From positions 6,944,001-7,008,000 of the forward strand of contig NZ_CP109055.1 in the NCBI RefSeq assembly GCF_035975855.1: 64,000 nt of DNA, read 5' to 3'. A model generated the notes under the pieces. The model saw nothing but the letters and a program-made list of their open reading frames with translations, was not told where the DNA came from and did not search any database. Source of the stretch: Streptomyces sp. NBC_01304 (GTDB lineage: Bacteria > Actinomycetota > Actinomycetes > Streptomycetales > Streptomycetaceae). The translations under genes and the position numbers were made by a program. Position 1 is the first letter of the stretch; each line of letters begins with the position of its first letter. Shown in pieces: positions 49,984 through 59,870 of this stretch.

Positions 49984-51201
49984 GTGAACTTCGCCGCGTA
50001 TCGAAAGGTGTTCGCCACACCGGGGCTGCGGTCCCTGATGGTGGTCGGGCTGCTGGCCAAGATGCCGGGGCTCGGCATCCCCGCGGTCGTCGTCCTCCAT
50101 GTCTCGGGCAACCTCGGGCTCGGCTTCGGGCTCGGCGGTCTGGTCACCGCCGCCTGGACGGTGGGCGCGGGCATCGGGTCGCCGCTCGAGGGCCGGGCGA
50201 TGGACAAGTGGGGGCTGCGGCCACTGATTGCGGCGGTCGTCCTGGTCCAGGGCGCGTTCTGGGGCGCGGGTCCGTTCCTGCCCTACCCGGCCCTGCTCTG
50301 CGCGTCCTTCGCCGCGGGCCTGGTGACGCTCCCCGCCTTCACCATCATCCGGATCGCGCTGGCCGTCATGGTCCCGCAGGACATCCGGCACACCGCCTAC
50401 GTCGCCGACTCACTCACCACGGACCTCGCCTACATGGCCGGTCCTTCACTGGGCGTACTCCTGGCCTCCCAGGCCTCACCGGCCACGGCGTTCTTCGTCA
50501 TGGGAGGCCTGCTCGTCCTGTCCGCCGTGGCCTACGCGGTCCTCAACCCGCCGGTCCGCGGAGCGAGTTCGCAGGACCCGACATCGAGCGGCGTACGGCT
50601 ACGGGACTGGATGACCCCGCAGATGCTGGGCGTGCTGGTGGCGACAGCCGGCATCTGCCTGGCCGTGGTCGGCCTGGAGGTGGCGGCCATCGGAACCCTC
50701 CAGGACAGGGGCGAGATCCAGTGGACCTGGGTGTTCCTGATCGGCTGCGGCGCGGCTTCGATCGCGGGCGGACTCGTCTATGGTGCGATGCCCCGCCCGC
50801 CCTCGGTCCTCCTGATCACCATCCTCCTCGGCCTCCTCCTGATCCCGGTCGGCCTCGCCCCCGACTGGGTCTGGCTCTGCGTCCTCGTCCTGCCCGCCAA
50901 CGCGATGTGCGCGCCCGCCCTCTCCGGTACGGCGGACCTGGTCAGCCGCCTCGCCCCGGAAGGAAGCCGCGGTGCCGCCATGGGCACCTACGCCAGCGCC
51001 CTCCTGATCGGCAGCGCAGCCGGCTCCCCCCTCGCGGGAGCGTCCCTGGACCTGTCGGGCCCGTTCCTGGCGTTCGCCTCGGTGGGGGCGGCGTGTGCGG
51101 TGGCGGGTGGGGTCGCGTGGGTGGGGGAGGGGCGGTGGGGCGGGACTCCCGCGGTCGCCGCCGACGAACCCGGTGGCGTACGGGGAATTCCCACTCCGTA
51201 G
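49984..51201 (+). CDS. MFS transporter
   Basis: 405 residues, about twelve helices. The N-half holds the GRAMDKWGLRPLIAA loop (an MFS motif-A equivalent); the C-half opens after a cytoplasmic loop at about 195-215. Such short actinobacterial MFS proteins usually export drugs or metabolites; cargo unknown. The GTG start at 49984 has no clear ribosome site. Divergent from the acetyltransferase, which could modify the same compound the pump exports. The final 30 residues are Gly-rich and soluble. Confidence 0.82.
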   Translation: MNFAAYRKVFATPGLRSLMVVGLLAKMPGLGIPAVVVLHVSGNLGLGFGLGGLVTAAWTVGAGIGSPLEGRAMDKWGLRPLIAAVVLVQGAFWGAGPFLPYPALLCASFAAGLVTLPAFTIIRIALAVMVPQDIRHTAYVADSLTTDLAYMAGPSLGVLLASQASPATAFFVMGGLLVLSAVAYAVLNPPVRGASSQDPTSSGVRLRDWMTPQMLGVLVATAGICLAVVGLEVAAIGTLQDRGEIQWTWVFLIGCGAASIAGGLVYGAMPRPPSVLLITILLGLLLIPVGLAPDWVWLCVLVLPANAMCAPALSGTADLVSRLAPEGSRGAAMGTYASALLIGSAAGSPLAGASLDLSGPFLAFASVGAACAVAGGVAWVGEGRWGGTPAVAADEPGGVRGIPTP

Positions 51202-51279
51202 CAGACGTAAGGGACTTGGGCCCTGCAGGACGGCGGCCTGCAGGGCCTACAGAAACTGGTCGTCCAGGCCTTCGTGCGA

Positions 51280-52914
51280 TCAGGGCAGGGCGCGTCCTGG
51301 CTCCGGCACCGCGGCGGCCCCCAACTCCTGTGCCGTGACCGCGGTGTCATCGGCGATGAGGTGAGCGAGGAGGATGGCCGTCGCCCGCTTGCTGAGGGCG
51401 CGGGCCACGGTGACGAGGCGGCCGTGCTCTTCGGCGGGCAAGGACAGCGCGACGGCCGACGCCCGGCCGGGCATGCCGAGCGAGTAGGCGACGCACACTT
51501 CCTTGCTCGAGTACTCGAGGAGGTCGAACTGCGCGGCGTGAGGTCCGTGTCCATCGAGCTCCTCGACCAGGTCGCGGGGGTCGGTGATGGTTCGCTCGGT
51601 GAGCTGGATCGAGGGGTAGCGCGCCAGGTGCTCCATGCGGGTGTTGAAGTCGAGTTGGGCGAGGAGGCACTTGCCGACCGCGCTGGCGTGGCCGGTGTCG
51701 GTGAAGGGTGCCCACTCCTCGACCGGGGGAGCGGTGTGGCTGTACGCGGCATCGAGGATATGGATCTCCCCGTCGGTGTAACTGCTGAGGTAGATCGCGG
51801 CGCCGAGTTCGTCGCGCAGCTCGGCCAGCGCTCTCTGGAGCAGGCCGGGGTCCCGGTGCGTGGTCATCCTCATCACCGCACCGGCGTGGTGAGCACCGCC
51901 GACAGTGGTGATGAGGCCCTGGTCCCGCAGCCAGTCCAGCAAACGGATGGTGGTGTTCATCGACATGCGTGCCCGCTGCGCGAGGGCGTGGGTGTCGATG
52001 CCGTCCGCGCTGTTGATGAGGTGCAGCAGATCCCTGGCCTGCTGCGCCGCCTGCCATGCGCGGGGTGGCGTGGTGAGCTCCGGGCGGTTGCGCCCCATGT
52101 CGTTGAGGACGGCCGACCGCAGCGCGTTCGCCGACCACCACGGCTCTTGCGACGTTGCCGGGGAGCCATCGTTCGGGATGCCGGGGCCGATCTGCATGTC
52201 GCGGTCACCGGGGAGCCAGAGCGTTGAGGCGTGCCGTCGCAGACCGGCGGAACTGCGTTGATCGTCTGTGTGATTCGGGGGTGGCACCATGCGTTCGTGG
52301 CGGGCCTCCCTTACCAGGGGCGGCAGCGGAGGGGCCGGCACGGGGACCAGTTGCGGGGGACCGACCGCCGTGCCGGGCTCGGGCGCGCGCTCCGAAGGCA
52401 CCTCTTGCGAGGCCGGCAGGTCCTCGCTGACGCCGAGCAGGCGGCGGGCCTCGTCGAAGTATTCGACGTCCTCGACCGGCGGAGCCTCCGCTTCCGTGGT
52501 GGGGCGCCGGTGGGCGAGCGAACGCAGCAGCCGGGCCGCGTCTCCGTGCCCCAGCCGTGCAGACTCGGCGATCAGGAACCATGCGTCATGGGTCCAGTCC
52601 TGGCCGGCCCGCAGAGCCACAACGGCCAATCGGAACAGTGCTCCTGGGTGGCCGGACGCAGCGGCGTCCCCCAACCAGTCGGCCGCCTGCTGCAGTTCAC
52701 CGCGTGCCAGTGCGCGCGAGCCCAGCCGGTACAGCGAGTTCGCCTGCTGCCGCACCGAGCGATCCGGCTCCACGCGCTCGGCCGGGCCGCCGAAGTCACC
52801 GTCGGCGCGGCACCAGTAGTCCGGCGGTCCCGCCAACCTGCCCATCAGTTCCAGGAGTCCGGCAGGGAGAGGTGGTGCCTGGCCGCTGTCACTGCCCTCG
52901 TTGAAGTGGCTCAC
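51280..52914 (-). CDS. Sel1-like repeat / IclR-type regulator fusion
   Basis: 544 residues. Residues about 55-135 contain Sel1-like helical repeats (LYRLGSRALARGELQQAADWLGDAAASGHPGAL and a second unit). A Pro/Glu-rich linker follows to about 275. Residues about 285-345 are a winged helix (IDTHALAQRARMSMNTTIRLLDWLRDQGLITTVG), and about 355-535 an IclR effector domain (TGHASAVGKCLLAQLD, KEVCVAYSLGMPG). IclR regulators normally lack such an N-terminus. GTG 52914 overlaps the sigma-factor stop (GTGA), so it is coupled to the sigma gene. It may bind sigma, or sense a metabolite and tune the sigma regulon; both are inference. Confidence 0.85.
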   Translation of the reverse strand: MSHFNEGSDSGQAPPLPAGLLELMGRLAGPPDYWCRADGDFGGPAERVEPDRSVRQQANSLYRLGSRALARGELQQAADWLGDAAASGHPGALFRLAVVALRAGQDWTHDAWFLIAESARLGHGDAARLLRSLAHRRPTTEAEAPPVEDVEYFDEARRLLGVSEDLPASQEVPSERAPEPGTAVGPPQLVPVPAPPLPPLVREARHERMVPPPNHTDDQRSSAGLRRHASTLWLPGDRDMQIGPGIPNDGSPATSQEPWWSANALRSAVLNDMGRNRPELTTPPRAWQAAQQARDLLHLINSADGIDTHALAQRARMSMNTTIRLLDWLRDQGLITTVGGAHHAGAVMRMTTHRDPGLLQRALAELRDELGAAIYLSSYTDGEIHILDAAYSHTAPPVEEWAPFTDTGHASAVGKCLLAQLDFNTRMEHLARYPSIQLTERTITDPRDLVEELDGHGPHAAQFDLLEYSSKEVCVAYSLGMPGRASAVALSLPAEEHGRLVTVARALSKRATAILLAHLIADDTAVTAQELGAAAVPEPGRALP

Positions 52915-53525
52915 ACCCGTCCCCCGTCCTTCTTCACGCATCGGTTCTTGCTCCGGTGCTGGTCTCTGATGAACTTCGCCAGCGCCTGCCGGAGAGCGAC
53001 CACCGCCTTGTGCCGGTCCCGATGGATCTGGTCGGCGCGCATCCCGAGGACAGTGGCGATCTCGAGGTCGGTCATCCCGCGGCTCTGCAGGTCCACCACC
53101 TGTCGGCGTTGGCTGGGTGGCATCGCCTCGATCGCCGGCCACACCAGGTCCTCCAGGACGTCGACGCTGTGCACCGGTGAGTCGTCGTCGCGTTGTTCCG
53201 GCAGGATCGCCTGCAGATCATTTCCGACCAAGTCCAGCCGTCGATGCGTACGCAGACGGTCCCGGGCGAGGTTCCATGCGGCTGTTGCCAGATACGCCCG
53301 AACGTTGACATCGTCGTCCAGCTCACCGGCTTGGAGACGTCGTGCCACGCTGAGGAAGGCTTCCTGCGCTATGTCCTGGCAGGCGTGGAGCGACAGCGTT
53401 CTGCCTGTCCTCCTTCGCAACGACCGGGGCATGTAGTTCATGAACGGCTCGTAATAGTCGAGCAGTTGCTGCCCCGGGCCGCTGTCCACGGCGAAGCTCT
53501 CTGAACGCGCCTCACCGCCTACCAC
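52911..53525 (-). CDS. ECF-type RNA polymerase sigma factor
   Basis: 204 residues. Region 2 is visible at about 25-95 (LLDYYEPFMNYMPRSLRRRTG ... CQDIAQEAFLSVARRL ... VRAYLATAAWNLARDRLR) and region 4 at about 135-190 (AIEAMPPSQRRQVVDLQSRGMTDLEIATVLGMRADQIHRDRHKAVVALRQAL). No anti-sigma factor of the usual zinc type is adjacent. GTG 53525 follows AGGAGGGG. The gene overlaps the small protein before it by 15 bp and the Sel1-IclR gene after it, so three products are made together. Target promoters are unknown. Confidence 0.85.
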   Translation of the reverse strand: MVGGEARSESFAVDSGPGQQLLDYYEPFMNYMPRSLRRRTGRTLSLHACQDIAQEAFLSVARRLQAGELDDDVNVRAYLATAAWNLARDRLRTHRRLDLVGNDLQAILPEQRDDDSPVHSVDVLEDLVWPAIEAMPPSQRRQVVDLQSRGMTDLEIATVLGMRADQIHRDRHKAVVALRQALAKFIRDQHRSKNRCVKKDGGRV

Positions 53526-53784
53526 GGAACCCCTCCTTCGCACGGGTGCAGACGACGCACCTGGCAGGCCCCGGCCCGACGTGAACGGTGATCGCGACGT
53601 CCTGAGTGCCAAAGACGTCCACCCGTACGCCCGGTTCTGTCTGCCCGACGGCAGGAGCCCGTGTCGCCGGCCCCCTCCCGGTCCGCTGCCGTTCCGGACG
53701 GCCGGAAAGCAGGGCGGCAAGCACGGGAGCCAGACCGCTCACCACGACCGAGGCAAACCCGGCCCAATCGAAGGACGCCGTCAT
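53512..53784 (-). CDS. Small membrane-associated protein preceding the sigma factor
   Basis: 90 residues. A hydrophobic segment at about 10-28 (FASVVVSGLAPVLAALLSG) is followed by an Arg/Pro-rich linker and a short beta-like stretch (VRVDVFGTQDVAITVHVG), ending near a CVVC pair. I do not recognise a family. ATG 53784 has GGAG about 10 nt upstream. Overlap with the sigma start argues it is real and functionally linked; a membrane anchor or an anti-sigma-like role for such a peptide is possible but unproven. Confidence 0.6.
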   Translation of the reverse strand: MTASFDWAGFASVVVSGLAPVLAALLSGRPERQRTGRGPATRAPAVGQTEPGVRVDVFGTQDVAITVHVGPGPARCVVCTRAKEGFRGRR

Positions 53785-54280
53785 GTGAGTTGATCTCCAT
53801 CCATTCCGAAAGGACGCGCATCACGCTTCACCCTCCCGACGGCCCACCACGCCCTGTTCTCCCTCCGGGATCACAAGCAACCTGGAAAAGACAGCTACGG
53901 ATGCGGATGCGATCGGAAGTGCGCGAGGGCTGGAAGGTGTGGTTCCAAGGGGAGCTCCGGTGTGTGCTCCAGGGCAGGCAGGGCCTTGGGAGGCACCTGG
54001 TGTCTCGTGCCTGATGCCTGATGCCTGATGTCTGGTGCCTGGCTGGGCATGCTTGCTCTGATCCAGGCCTCGCGCAGCGCGGCAACCGCGGTGCGGGCCT
54101 TCGCGGGAGCCATCCTCATCGTGTCGGCGGCGAGTTGGCGCACCCGGATGGATCTCACCCGAACCCGATCCAAATATTTCGCGGTTCGGAGGTCTGCGAA
54201 TGTCGAGAACGTGCCACCGGCTCCGTCCCAGGGACATCAGCGGCCACCACCGGCCGCACGACGAAGAAGGAGAAGCCAGC
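53785..54280. other. 496-bp divergent intergenic region with heptamer repeats
   Basis: It contains five 7-bp tandem units of the form TGCCTGR (54008-54042) and promoters for both directions. Minus-strand open frames here are repetitive and lack ribosome sites, so I do not call a gene. The heptamers translate to repetitive peptides in every frame, consistent with non-coding slippage sequence. Confidence 0.55.
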
Positions 54281-54721
54281 ATGGCGATTCAGCGGATGGA
54301 CAACGTCGGCATCGTCGTCGAGGACATGGAGGCCGCCATCGCGTTCTTCGTGGAACTCGGTATGGAGCTGGAGGGCAGGGCGGAGGTCAAGGGCCTCGTC
54401 GCCGACCAGTGCACCGGGCTCGACGGCGTCCACTGCGACATCGCGATGCTCCGCACCCCGGACGGACACAGCCGGCTCGAACTGTCGAAGTACCGCACCC
54501 CCGCGGCAATCAGCACCGAGCCGCGCAACAAGCCGCACAACATCCTGGGCACGCACCGCGTCATGTTCGCCGTCGACGGCCTCGAAGACACCGTCGCCCG
54601 CCTGCGCCCGCACGGCGCCGAAGTCATCGGCGAGATCGCCCGGTTCGAGGACAGCTATCTGCTCTGCTACGTCCGCGGCCCGGAGGGCATCATCGTCGGG
54701 CTGGCCGAGCAACTGAGCTGA
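54281..54721 (+). CDS. VOC-family (glyoxalase-like) protein
   Basis: 146 residues. Two beta-alpha modules: MDNVGIVVEDMEAAIAFFVELGMELEGRA and HRVMFAVDGLEDTVARLRPHGAEVIG, with DVHCDIAMLRTPDGHSRLEL in between and YVRGPEGIIVGLAEQL at the end. This is the common VOC metalloprotein layout; substrate unknown (isomerase, lyase, antibiotic-binding or dioxygenase types exist). ATG 54281 has AAGGAGA 8 nt upstream. No operon partner. Confidence 0.88.
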   Translation: MAIQRMDNVGIVVEDMEAAIAFFVELGMELEGRAEVKGLVADQCTGLDGVHCDIAMLRTPDGHSRLELSKYRTPAAISTEPRNKPHNILGTHRVMFAVDGLEDTVARLRPHGAEVIGEIARFEDSYLLCYVRGPEGIIVGLAEQLS

Positions 54722-54899
54722 GGGGGAGGATCCGACCGATTCTCGGCCCGACCACATCTCCAGCCGCGACAAGCCGCGGAAGCCGGCGCCCGGCCAGCCG
54801 GGTCCACCACTTACGCACCCACTACCGCTGCCCCGCTACGTTGCCCTGACCAGCAAGAGGGCCCTCCTGGGCGGAGGGCCGAAGCGGGCTGGGCTGAAG

Positions 54900-54972
54900 C
54901 GCCCCCGGCAGGACTCGAACCTGCGGCCAAGCGCTTAGAAGGCGCCTGCTCTATCCACTGAGCTACGGGGGC
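54900..54972 (-). tRNA. tRNA-Arg (anticodon UCU)
   Basis: A 73-nt cloverleaf on the minus strand: acceptor GCCCCCG / CGGGGGC, D-arm GCTC...GAGC, anticodon stem with loop CTTCTAA (anticodon TCT), T-arm GCAGG-TTCGAGT-CCTGC and discriminator G. CCA is not encoded. UCU reads AGA/AGG, rare in this genome. The flanks 54722-54899 and 54973-55292 hold no gene I can support; the latter must contain the dynA promoter. Confidence 0.95.
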
Positions 54973-55292
54973 CGGGTGGTGGCCGGTGGCCTGGAGCCCG
55001 GGTGTGGGGCAGATCCGTGACCTTGCCGGGGACAAGGATAGGGCTCCCGGGTCCTTGTCCCTGTTGCTTCGCCTGCGCGGCACCATGTGGAGGTTCAGTG
55101 AAGCGGTCCTGATAATCGCAGGCAGGTACGAATCTCGCAGCGCTTTTGGCGTCTGACGCCCCGGGTGTTGTGCACTCGTTATGCCTGCGCCCCAGTCGTC
55201 CCCTCTGTCTCAAGTGTCCGGTAGGAGTCCGATCGGCGCGCAGAAGGGGGCATATCCTTCAGAAAGTCGGCAAAATTGGGCATTCTTCGCAT

Positions 55293-56909
55293 GTGGTGAC
55301 CTTGGACGTACGGCCTCAGCTGCTCGACGCACTCTCCGCCCTGCGCGACCGTGTCGCCGCCGCGCGCTTTCCGCTTCCCTTGGTGGGCGCACCGCGTGCG
55401 CGGGCCAACCGGGACGAGCTGCTCGCGCAGCTCGACGACTATTTGGTGCCCCGGCTGCGGCAGCCCGAAGCGCCGCTCCTCGTGGTGATCGGGGGGTCGA
55501 CCGGGGCGGGCAAGTCGACGCTGGTCAACTCGCTGGTGGGGCGGCAGGTCAGTGAGGCGGGGGTGCTGCGGCCGACGACGCGCACGCCGGTGCTCGTGTG
55601 CAACCCGGATGATCATCATTGGTTCGCGGGGCATCGGGTGCTGCCCGATCTCACCCGGGAATGGGTGCCTCAGGAGGAGGCGCAGGAGGGCGGCGGGGGA
55701 CGCCGGCGGGACAAACCGGTCAAGGGTGCGGAGCGGGTGCTGCGGATCGAGACCGCGGCCACGCTGCCGCGCGGACTGGCCCTCCTGGACGCGCCCGACA
55801 TCGATTCGCTGCTCGCCGACAACCGCGTACTGGCGGCGGAGTTGATCTGTGCTGCCGATGTGTGGGTGATGGTGACGACCGCTGCGAGATACGCCGACGC
55901 GGTTCCGTGGCATCTGCTGCGGACCGCCAAGGAGTACAACGCGACGCTCGTGACCGTCCTCGACCGTGTGCCGCACCAGGTCGTGGCCGATGTGTCGCGG
56001 CAGTACGGGGCGCTGCTCGCCAAGGCGGGGCTCGGCGAGGTGCCGCGCTTCACCATTCCCGAGCTGCCCGAATCGGCAGGGGGAGGTGGGCTGCTGCCCG
56101 CCACCGCCGTCGCACCGCTGCGCGCCTGGCTCAATCACCGGGTGCAGGATCCCGCCGCGCGCGTGCACGCGATGAGCCGTACGGCCACCGGAATCATCGA
56201 CTCGCTGAAGGGTCGGATGTCCGAGCTCGCGGGTGCCGTCGCCGCTCAGCACGCGGCCTCGCTGCGGCTGACCGCCGCCGTCGAGGAAGCGTACGAAAGC
56301 GAGCACGCGCGCGTACGCGGCCGTCTTCAGGCCGGCGCCGTGCTGGCCGGTGGTGCGCTCAGCCACTGGCGGAGCTATCCGCTGGACTGCACCTCGGGGG
56401 AGCTGCTCGACGCGGTCGTGGAGAGCCTCGGCGCGCTGCTGCTGTGCTCCGTCTGCGCGGCCGACCAGCGCGTCGACGAATCCTGGCGGCGCGAACCCGC
56501 GGCGGGCGCGCCGGGCCTCGCCGAGCGGGAGTCCGACGCGGAGGGCGCCGAGCACCGGATCGGCCTTGCCGTACGCAGGTGGCGCCGCGTGCTCGAGGAG
56601 TACGCGGAGGAACAGGTACGGGGCATGGAGGACCCGCCGGACGCCGAGGCGGTGGCCGCGCTGCTTGCCACGGCCCTGCTCGGCGGGCGGCGGGCACGTT
56701 CGGCCGGGGAGCTGCTCGCCGAACGGATCGGCGCCCACGGGGCGTTGAAGCTCCGCGACCGCGGGGGGCGACTGCTCACCTCGTACGTCGAAAAGGTCCT
56801 GCGGGCCGAACGCGACCGCAGGCTCGCACCGCTCGACGCCCTCGACGTCCATCCGGAACCGCAGGCCGAACTCATCGCCGCGCTGTCCGTACTGCAGAAG
56901 GAGAGGTGA
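55293..56909 (+). CDS. dynA: Dynamin-like GTPase, DynA-type
   Basis: 538 residues. GTPase domain: G1 [18 protein letters not shown]3 DAPDID and switch-region RPTTRTP; the remainder is helical without a clear membrane segment. Tandem dynamin-like genes of this kind are required for stable FtsZ rings during Streptomyces sporulation septation (DynA/DynB). I assign dynA to the partner lacking membrane helices. Starts GTG 55293 or 55296; neither has a ribosome site, so a leaderless transcript is possible. The stop overlaps dynB. Confidence 0.8.
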   Translation: MVTLDVRPQLLDALSALRDRVAAARFPLPLVGAPRARANRDELLAQLDDYLVPRLRQPEAPLLVVIGGSTGAGKSTLVNSLVGRQVSEAGVLRPTTRTPVLVCNPDDHHWFAGHRVLPDLTREWVPQEEAQEGGGGRRRDKPVKGAERVLRIETAATLPRGLALLDAPDIDSLLADNRVLAAELICAADVWVMVTTAARYADAVPWHLLRTAKEYNATLVTVLDRVPHQVVADVSRQYGALLAKAGLGEVPRFTIPELPESAGGGGLLPATAVAPLRAWLNHRVQDPAARVHAMSRTATGIIDSLKGRMSELAGAVAAQHAASLRLTAAVEEAYESEHARVRGRLQAGAVLAGGALSHWRSYPLDCTSGELLDAVVESLGALLLCSVCAADQRVDESWRREPAAGAPGLAERESDAEGAEHRIGLAVRRWRRVLEEYAEEQVRGMEDPPDAEAVAALLATALLGGRRARSAGELLAERIGAHGALKLRDRGGRLLTSYVEKVLRAERDRRLAPLDALDVHPEPQAELIAALSVLQKER

Positions 56910-58999
56910 CCGCGGTGACTGCCGTCACTGACCACGCCGGCGGGCAGGAGCCCACCGAGCACGCGAGCACAGTCGACGAGGAGGGCAAGGAGAACGCGCG
57001 CGTAGTCGACGATGAGCTCCACGCGCGCGTGCCGGGAGAGGAGGACGGCCAGAGTGAGGCCGCGGACGTCGACCGCGCGGAGGCCGGGCGCAGCTGGGAC
57101 GACGGGCTCATCGCCCGGCGGGTGAGCGACGCCGATGAACAAGGCGCGGCGGTACGCGAGCCGGCGGCGCGCGAGACGCAGGCCAAGGACTCGGCAGGGC
57201 CCGACGTCGGGGCGTACGCGCGGGTGGGGGTGGAGAACGCGGGCGTGGATGCCGTGGCGGCGTACGAGAACGTCGATGGGCCCGCAGGCACCGACGAGTA
57301 CGCGCGCGTGGAGGCGTACCGGCCGCACAACTCGCGACCCCAGCAGGCCACGACGACCTACGAACCGCCGCTGCGGGCCCGGCTCGACGCGCTGCGTGAG
57401 CTCGTCGGGCTGTCCCGCACCCGGCTCGACGGCGGGACGCTCGCCGAGGCCGGGCGGGTTCTCGACCAGGCCGCGGCACGGCGCGGGCTCTCCGACCGGC
57501 ACACGGTCGTCGCGCTCGCCGGGGCGACGGGCAGCGGGAAGTCGACGCTGTTCAATGCCCTTGCGGGGGTGGCGATTTCGGACACCGGGGTGCGGCGGCC
57601 GACCACCGCGGCCCCGCTGGCCTGCAGCTGGTCCGACGGAGCGGCGCCGCTGCTCGACCGGCTCGGCATTCCCGGGAGGCTGCGCCGAAGGCCGCTGCAG
57701 GGTCCGGAGCGCAATGAGCAGCTGCAGGGCCTGGTGCTGATCGACCTGCCCGACCACGACTCGGCGGCGGTCGAGCACCGTGAGCACGTGGATCGCATGC
57801 TCACCCTGGTGGACGCCGTGATCTGGGTCGTGGACCCGGAGAAGTACGCCGATGCCGTCCTCCACGAGCGGTATCTGCGGCCCATGGCCGGGCATGCCGA
57901 AGTCACCTTCGTGGTGCTCAACCAGACCGACCGGCTGCCCGGTGACGCCGCCGATCTGGTGCTCGACGATCTGCGTCGCCTCCTCGACGAGGACGGCATC
58001 GCCCTCGGGGAGCACGGCGAGCCGGGTGCGACCGTGCGAGCGCTGTCCGCGCTCACCGGGGAAGGGGTGGGCGAACTGCGCGAGGCGCTGGGCCAGTTCG
58101 TGGCCGAGCGCGGCGCGGCGGCCCGCCGGATCTCCGCCGACCTGGACGCCGCGGCCGCCCATCTGCGTACCGTCTACGCGGCCGGGCAGCGGGTCGGGCT
58201 CAGCGAGCGGGCCCGCGAGGAGTTCGCCGACCGGCTCGCCGAGGCGGTGGGTGCCACGGCCGCCGGGCAGGCGGCGGAGCGCGCCTGGCTGCGAGGCGCG
58301 GGCAAGGCGTGCGGGACGCCGTGGCTGCGGCTGTGGCGCTGGTACGAGGCCCAGCGTTCGCCCGGAGTGGCGAGGGCGGCCACCTCGTCGCCGCTCGACG
58401 AGGAGGCCACGGCCCGGCAGCGGGTCGAGCAGGCCGTACGCACCGTCGGCCGGGAGGCCGCGGCCGGGCTGCCGGTCCCCTGGGCGCAAGCCGTACGGGA
58501 CGCGGCGGCGCGCGGCGGTGAAGGGCTGCCCGAGGCGCTGGACGAGCTGGCGGTGACCGTCGGGGCGCCCGTGCGGCGCCCGCCGCGGCCCGGCTGGTGG
58601 CCGGCGGCGGTGCTGGCGCAGGCGGTCATGACGCTGCTCCAAGTGGTGGGTGGCATTTGGCTGTTGGGCCAGGTCATCGGCGTCTTCGAGCCCAATCTCG
58701 GGACGCCGGTGCTGCTCATGATCGCGGGGATCGTGGGCGGGCCGTGCGTGGAGTGGGCCTGTCGGATGGCGGCGCGGGGGCCGGCGCGGCGGTACGGGCT
58801 CGAGGCCGAGCGGAGACTGCGGGACGCGGCGGGCGGGTGCGGGCGGGCCCGGGTGCTCGATCCGGTGGCCGCCGAGCTGCTGCGGTACCGCGAAGTGCGT
58901 GAGCAGTACGTGAAGGTGACGGGGCTGGCGGGGTCGGTGGGCGGTGCGGGGGTGATGGGGTCCGCGAGGGTGACGGCGTTGTCCACAACCGGCCGGTAG
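56906..58999 (+). CDS. dynB: Membrane-anchored dynamin-like GTPase, DynB-type
   Basis: 697 residues. An acidic disordered N-terminus of about 150 residues with recurring ARV triplets (NARVVD, HARVPG, YARVGV, YARVEA) precedes the GTPase domain ([17 protein letters not shown]3 [15 protein letters not shown]). Near the C-terminus two hydrophobic helices (about 560-615) anchor it. This matches the membrane-bound DynB partner that recruits DynA to division septa. GTG 56906 overlaps the dynA stop; a GTG three codons on is an alternative. A TTGTCCACA nonamer, the DnaA-box sequence, lies at its 3' end (58979-58987). Confidence 0.8.
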   Translation: MTAVTAVTDHAGGQEPTEHASTVDEEGKENARVVDDELHARVPGEEDGQSEAADVDRAEAGRSWDDGLIARRVSDADEQGAAVREPAARETQAKDSAGPDVGAYARVGVENAGVDAVAAYENVDGPAGTDEYARVEAYRPHNSRPQQATTTYEPPLRARLDALRELVGLSRTRLDGGTLAEAGRVLDQAAARRGLSDRHTVVALAGATGSGKSTLFNALAGVAISDTGVRRPTTAAPLACSWSDGAAPLLDRLGIPGRLRRRPLQGPERNEQLQGLVLIDLPDHDSAAVEHREHVDRMLTLVDAVIWVVDPEKYADAVLHERYLRPMAGHAEVTFVVLNQTDRLPGDAADLVLDDLRRLLDEDGIALGEHGEPGATVRALSALTGEGVGELREALGQFVAERGAAARRISADLDAAAAHLRTVYAAGQRVGLSERAREEFADRLAEAVGATAAGQAAERAWLRGAGKACGTPWLRLWRWYEAQRSPGVARAATSSPLDEEATARQRVEQAVRTVGREAAAGLPVPWAQAVRDAAARGGEGLPEALDELAVTVGAPVRRPPRPGWWPAAVLAQAVMTLLQVVGGIWLLGQVIGVFEPNLGTPVLLMIAGIVGGPCVEWACRMAARGPARRYGLEAERRLRDAAGGCGRARVLDPVAAELLRYREVREQYVKVTGLAGSVGGAGVMGSARVTALSTTGR

Positions 59000-59213
59000 C
59001 CCACAGCCTTGAGCGGGCTCGTTCCCACGGGTGTTCTCTGAGACCGCGGCGGTCGCCGGCCGGTCTCCGTCGCAGCCGTGCGGGACGGGCCCGCACGTGT
59101 GTCCGCGGGTGGCGTGTGCGCCTGCCTGTGGACTCAAGGCATCCGAGGCAATCCGGCAATCCGAAGGATCCGCGGGGTCCATGGGATTCGTGGGATTCAT
59201 GGGAGGGGACGCG

Positions 59214-59789
59214 ATGAACGACACGCTGGTCACGGTGGTGGGGAATGTGGCGACGGCGCCGGTGTTCCGGGAGGCGGCGAGTGGGCCGATGGCACGCTTC
59301 CGACTCGCGGTGACACCACGTCACTACGACCGCAACACACAGGAGTGGAAGAACGGCCAGACCAACTTCTTCACGGTCTGGTGCTGGCGCGGGCTCGCCG
59401 TGAATGTGGGGGCGTCCGTGTCGCTGGGCGACCCGGTGGTGGTGCAGGGGCGGTTGAAGGTGCGGACGGAGGACCGGGGCGGTCAGCACTGGACCTCGGC
59501 GGACATCGAGGCGCTCTCGATGGGACACGATCTGGCGCGCGGTACGTCGGCCTTCCGGCGGGCGAAGTGGGGTGGGGACGCCTCTCTGGCGGAGCGTCAG
59601 GAGCAGGTGACGCGTTCGGCGATGGAGTCCGAAGGGCTGCCGGAGCCCCAGTTCGAACGGCCGCCGCGCGGGGGTGAGGAAGAGCCTCCCGAAGGGGGCC
59701 TCGAGCAGGGGGACGCACCGGAGTCGATGCCGGAACCCACACCGGAGGCGGTGCCGGATTCGGTGCGTGAGCCCGAGCCGGCGTTCTGA
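59214..59789 (+). CDS. ssbB: Single-stranded DNA-binding protein, SsbB-type
   Basis: 191 residues. An OB-fold core (MNDTLVTVVGNVATAPVFREAASGPMARFRLAVTPR, FFTVWCWRGLAVNVGASVSLGDPVVVQGRLKV) is followed by an acidic Pro/Glu tail that ends PEPAF, not the DDDIPF-type tip of housekeeping SSB, so it is probably the developmental paralogue. SsbB is reported to act in sporulation chromosome segregation, which fits the dynAB neighbours. ATG 59214 follows GGAGGGG. Just before it lie 9-bp repeats (ATGGGATTC, 59181-59207) and a 214-bp gap without other genes. Confidence 0.85.
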   Translation: MNDTLVTVVGNVATAPVFREAASGPMARFRLAVTPRHYDRNTQEWKNGQTNFFTVWCWRGLAVNVGASVSLGDPVVVQGRLKVRTEDRGGQHWTSADIEALSMGHDLARGTSAFRRAKWGGDASLAERQEQVTRSAMESEGLPEPQFERPPRGGEEEPPEGGLEQGDAPESMPEPTPEAVPDSVREPEPAF

Positions 59790-59870
59790 CCGACATGCGC
59801 CATATCGCCGAAAAGCAACGGCAGTTGTCCGGGGATTTGTCGATACGGGCAGGTCAGTCGCGTTACCGGC

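Noticed and set aside
51280..53784. Sigma/Sel1-IclR operon as a toxin-antitoxin or phage-defence system
   Set aside because: No toxin, nuclease or NTPase effector domain is recognisable in any of the three proteins; a regulatory reading is better supported.
53821..54282. Minus-strand frames in the sigma/VOC intergenic region
   Set aside because: They translate heptamer repeats (RHQASGIRH...), have no ribosome site and no recognisable domain.
54811..55086. Minus-strand open frame with PVAQWIEQAPSKRLAAG
   Set aside because: It is the translation of the tRNA-Arg gene and flanks, a well-known false protein in many genomes.
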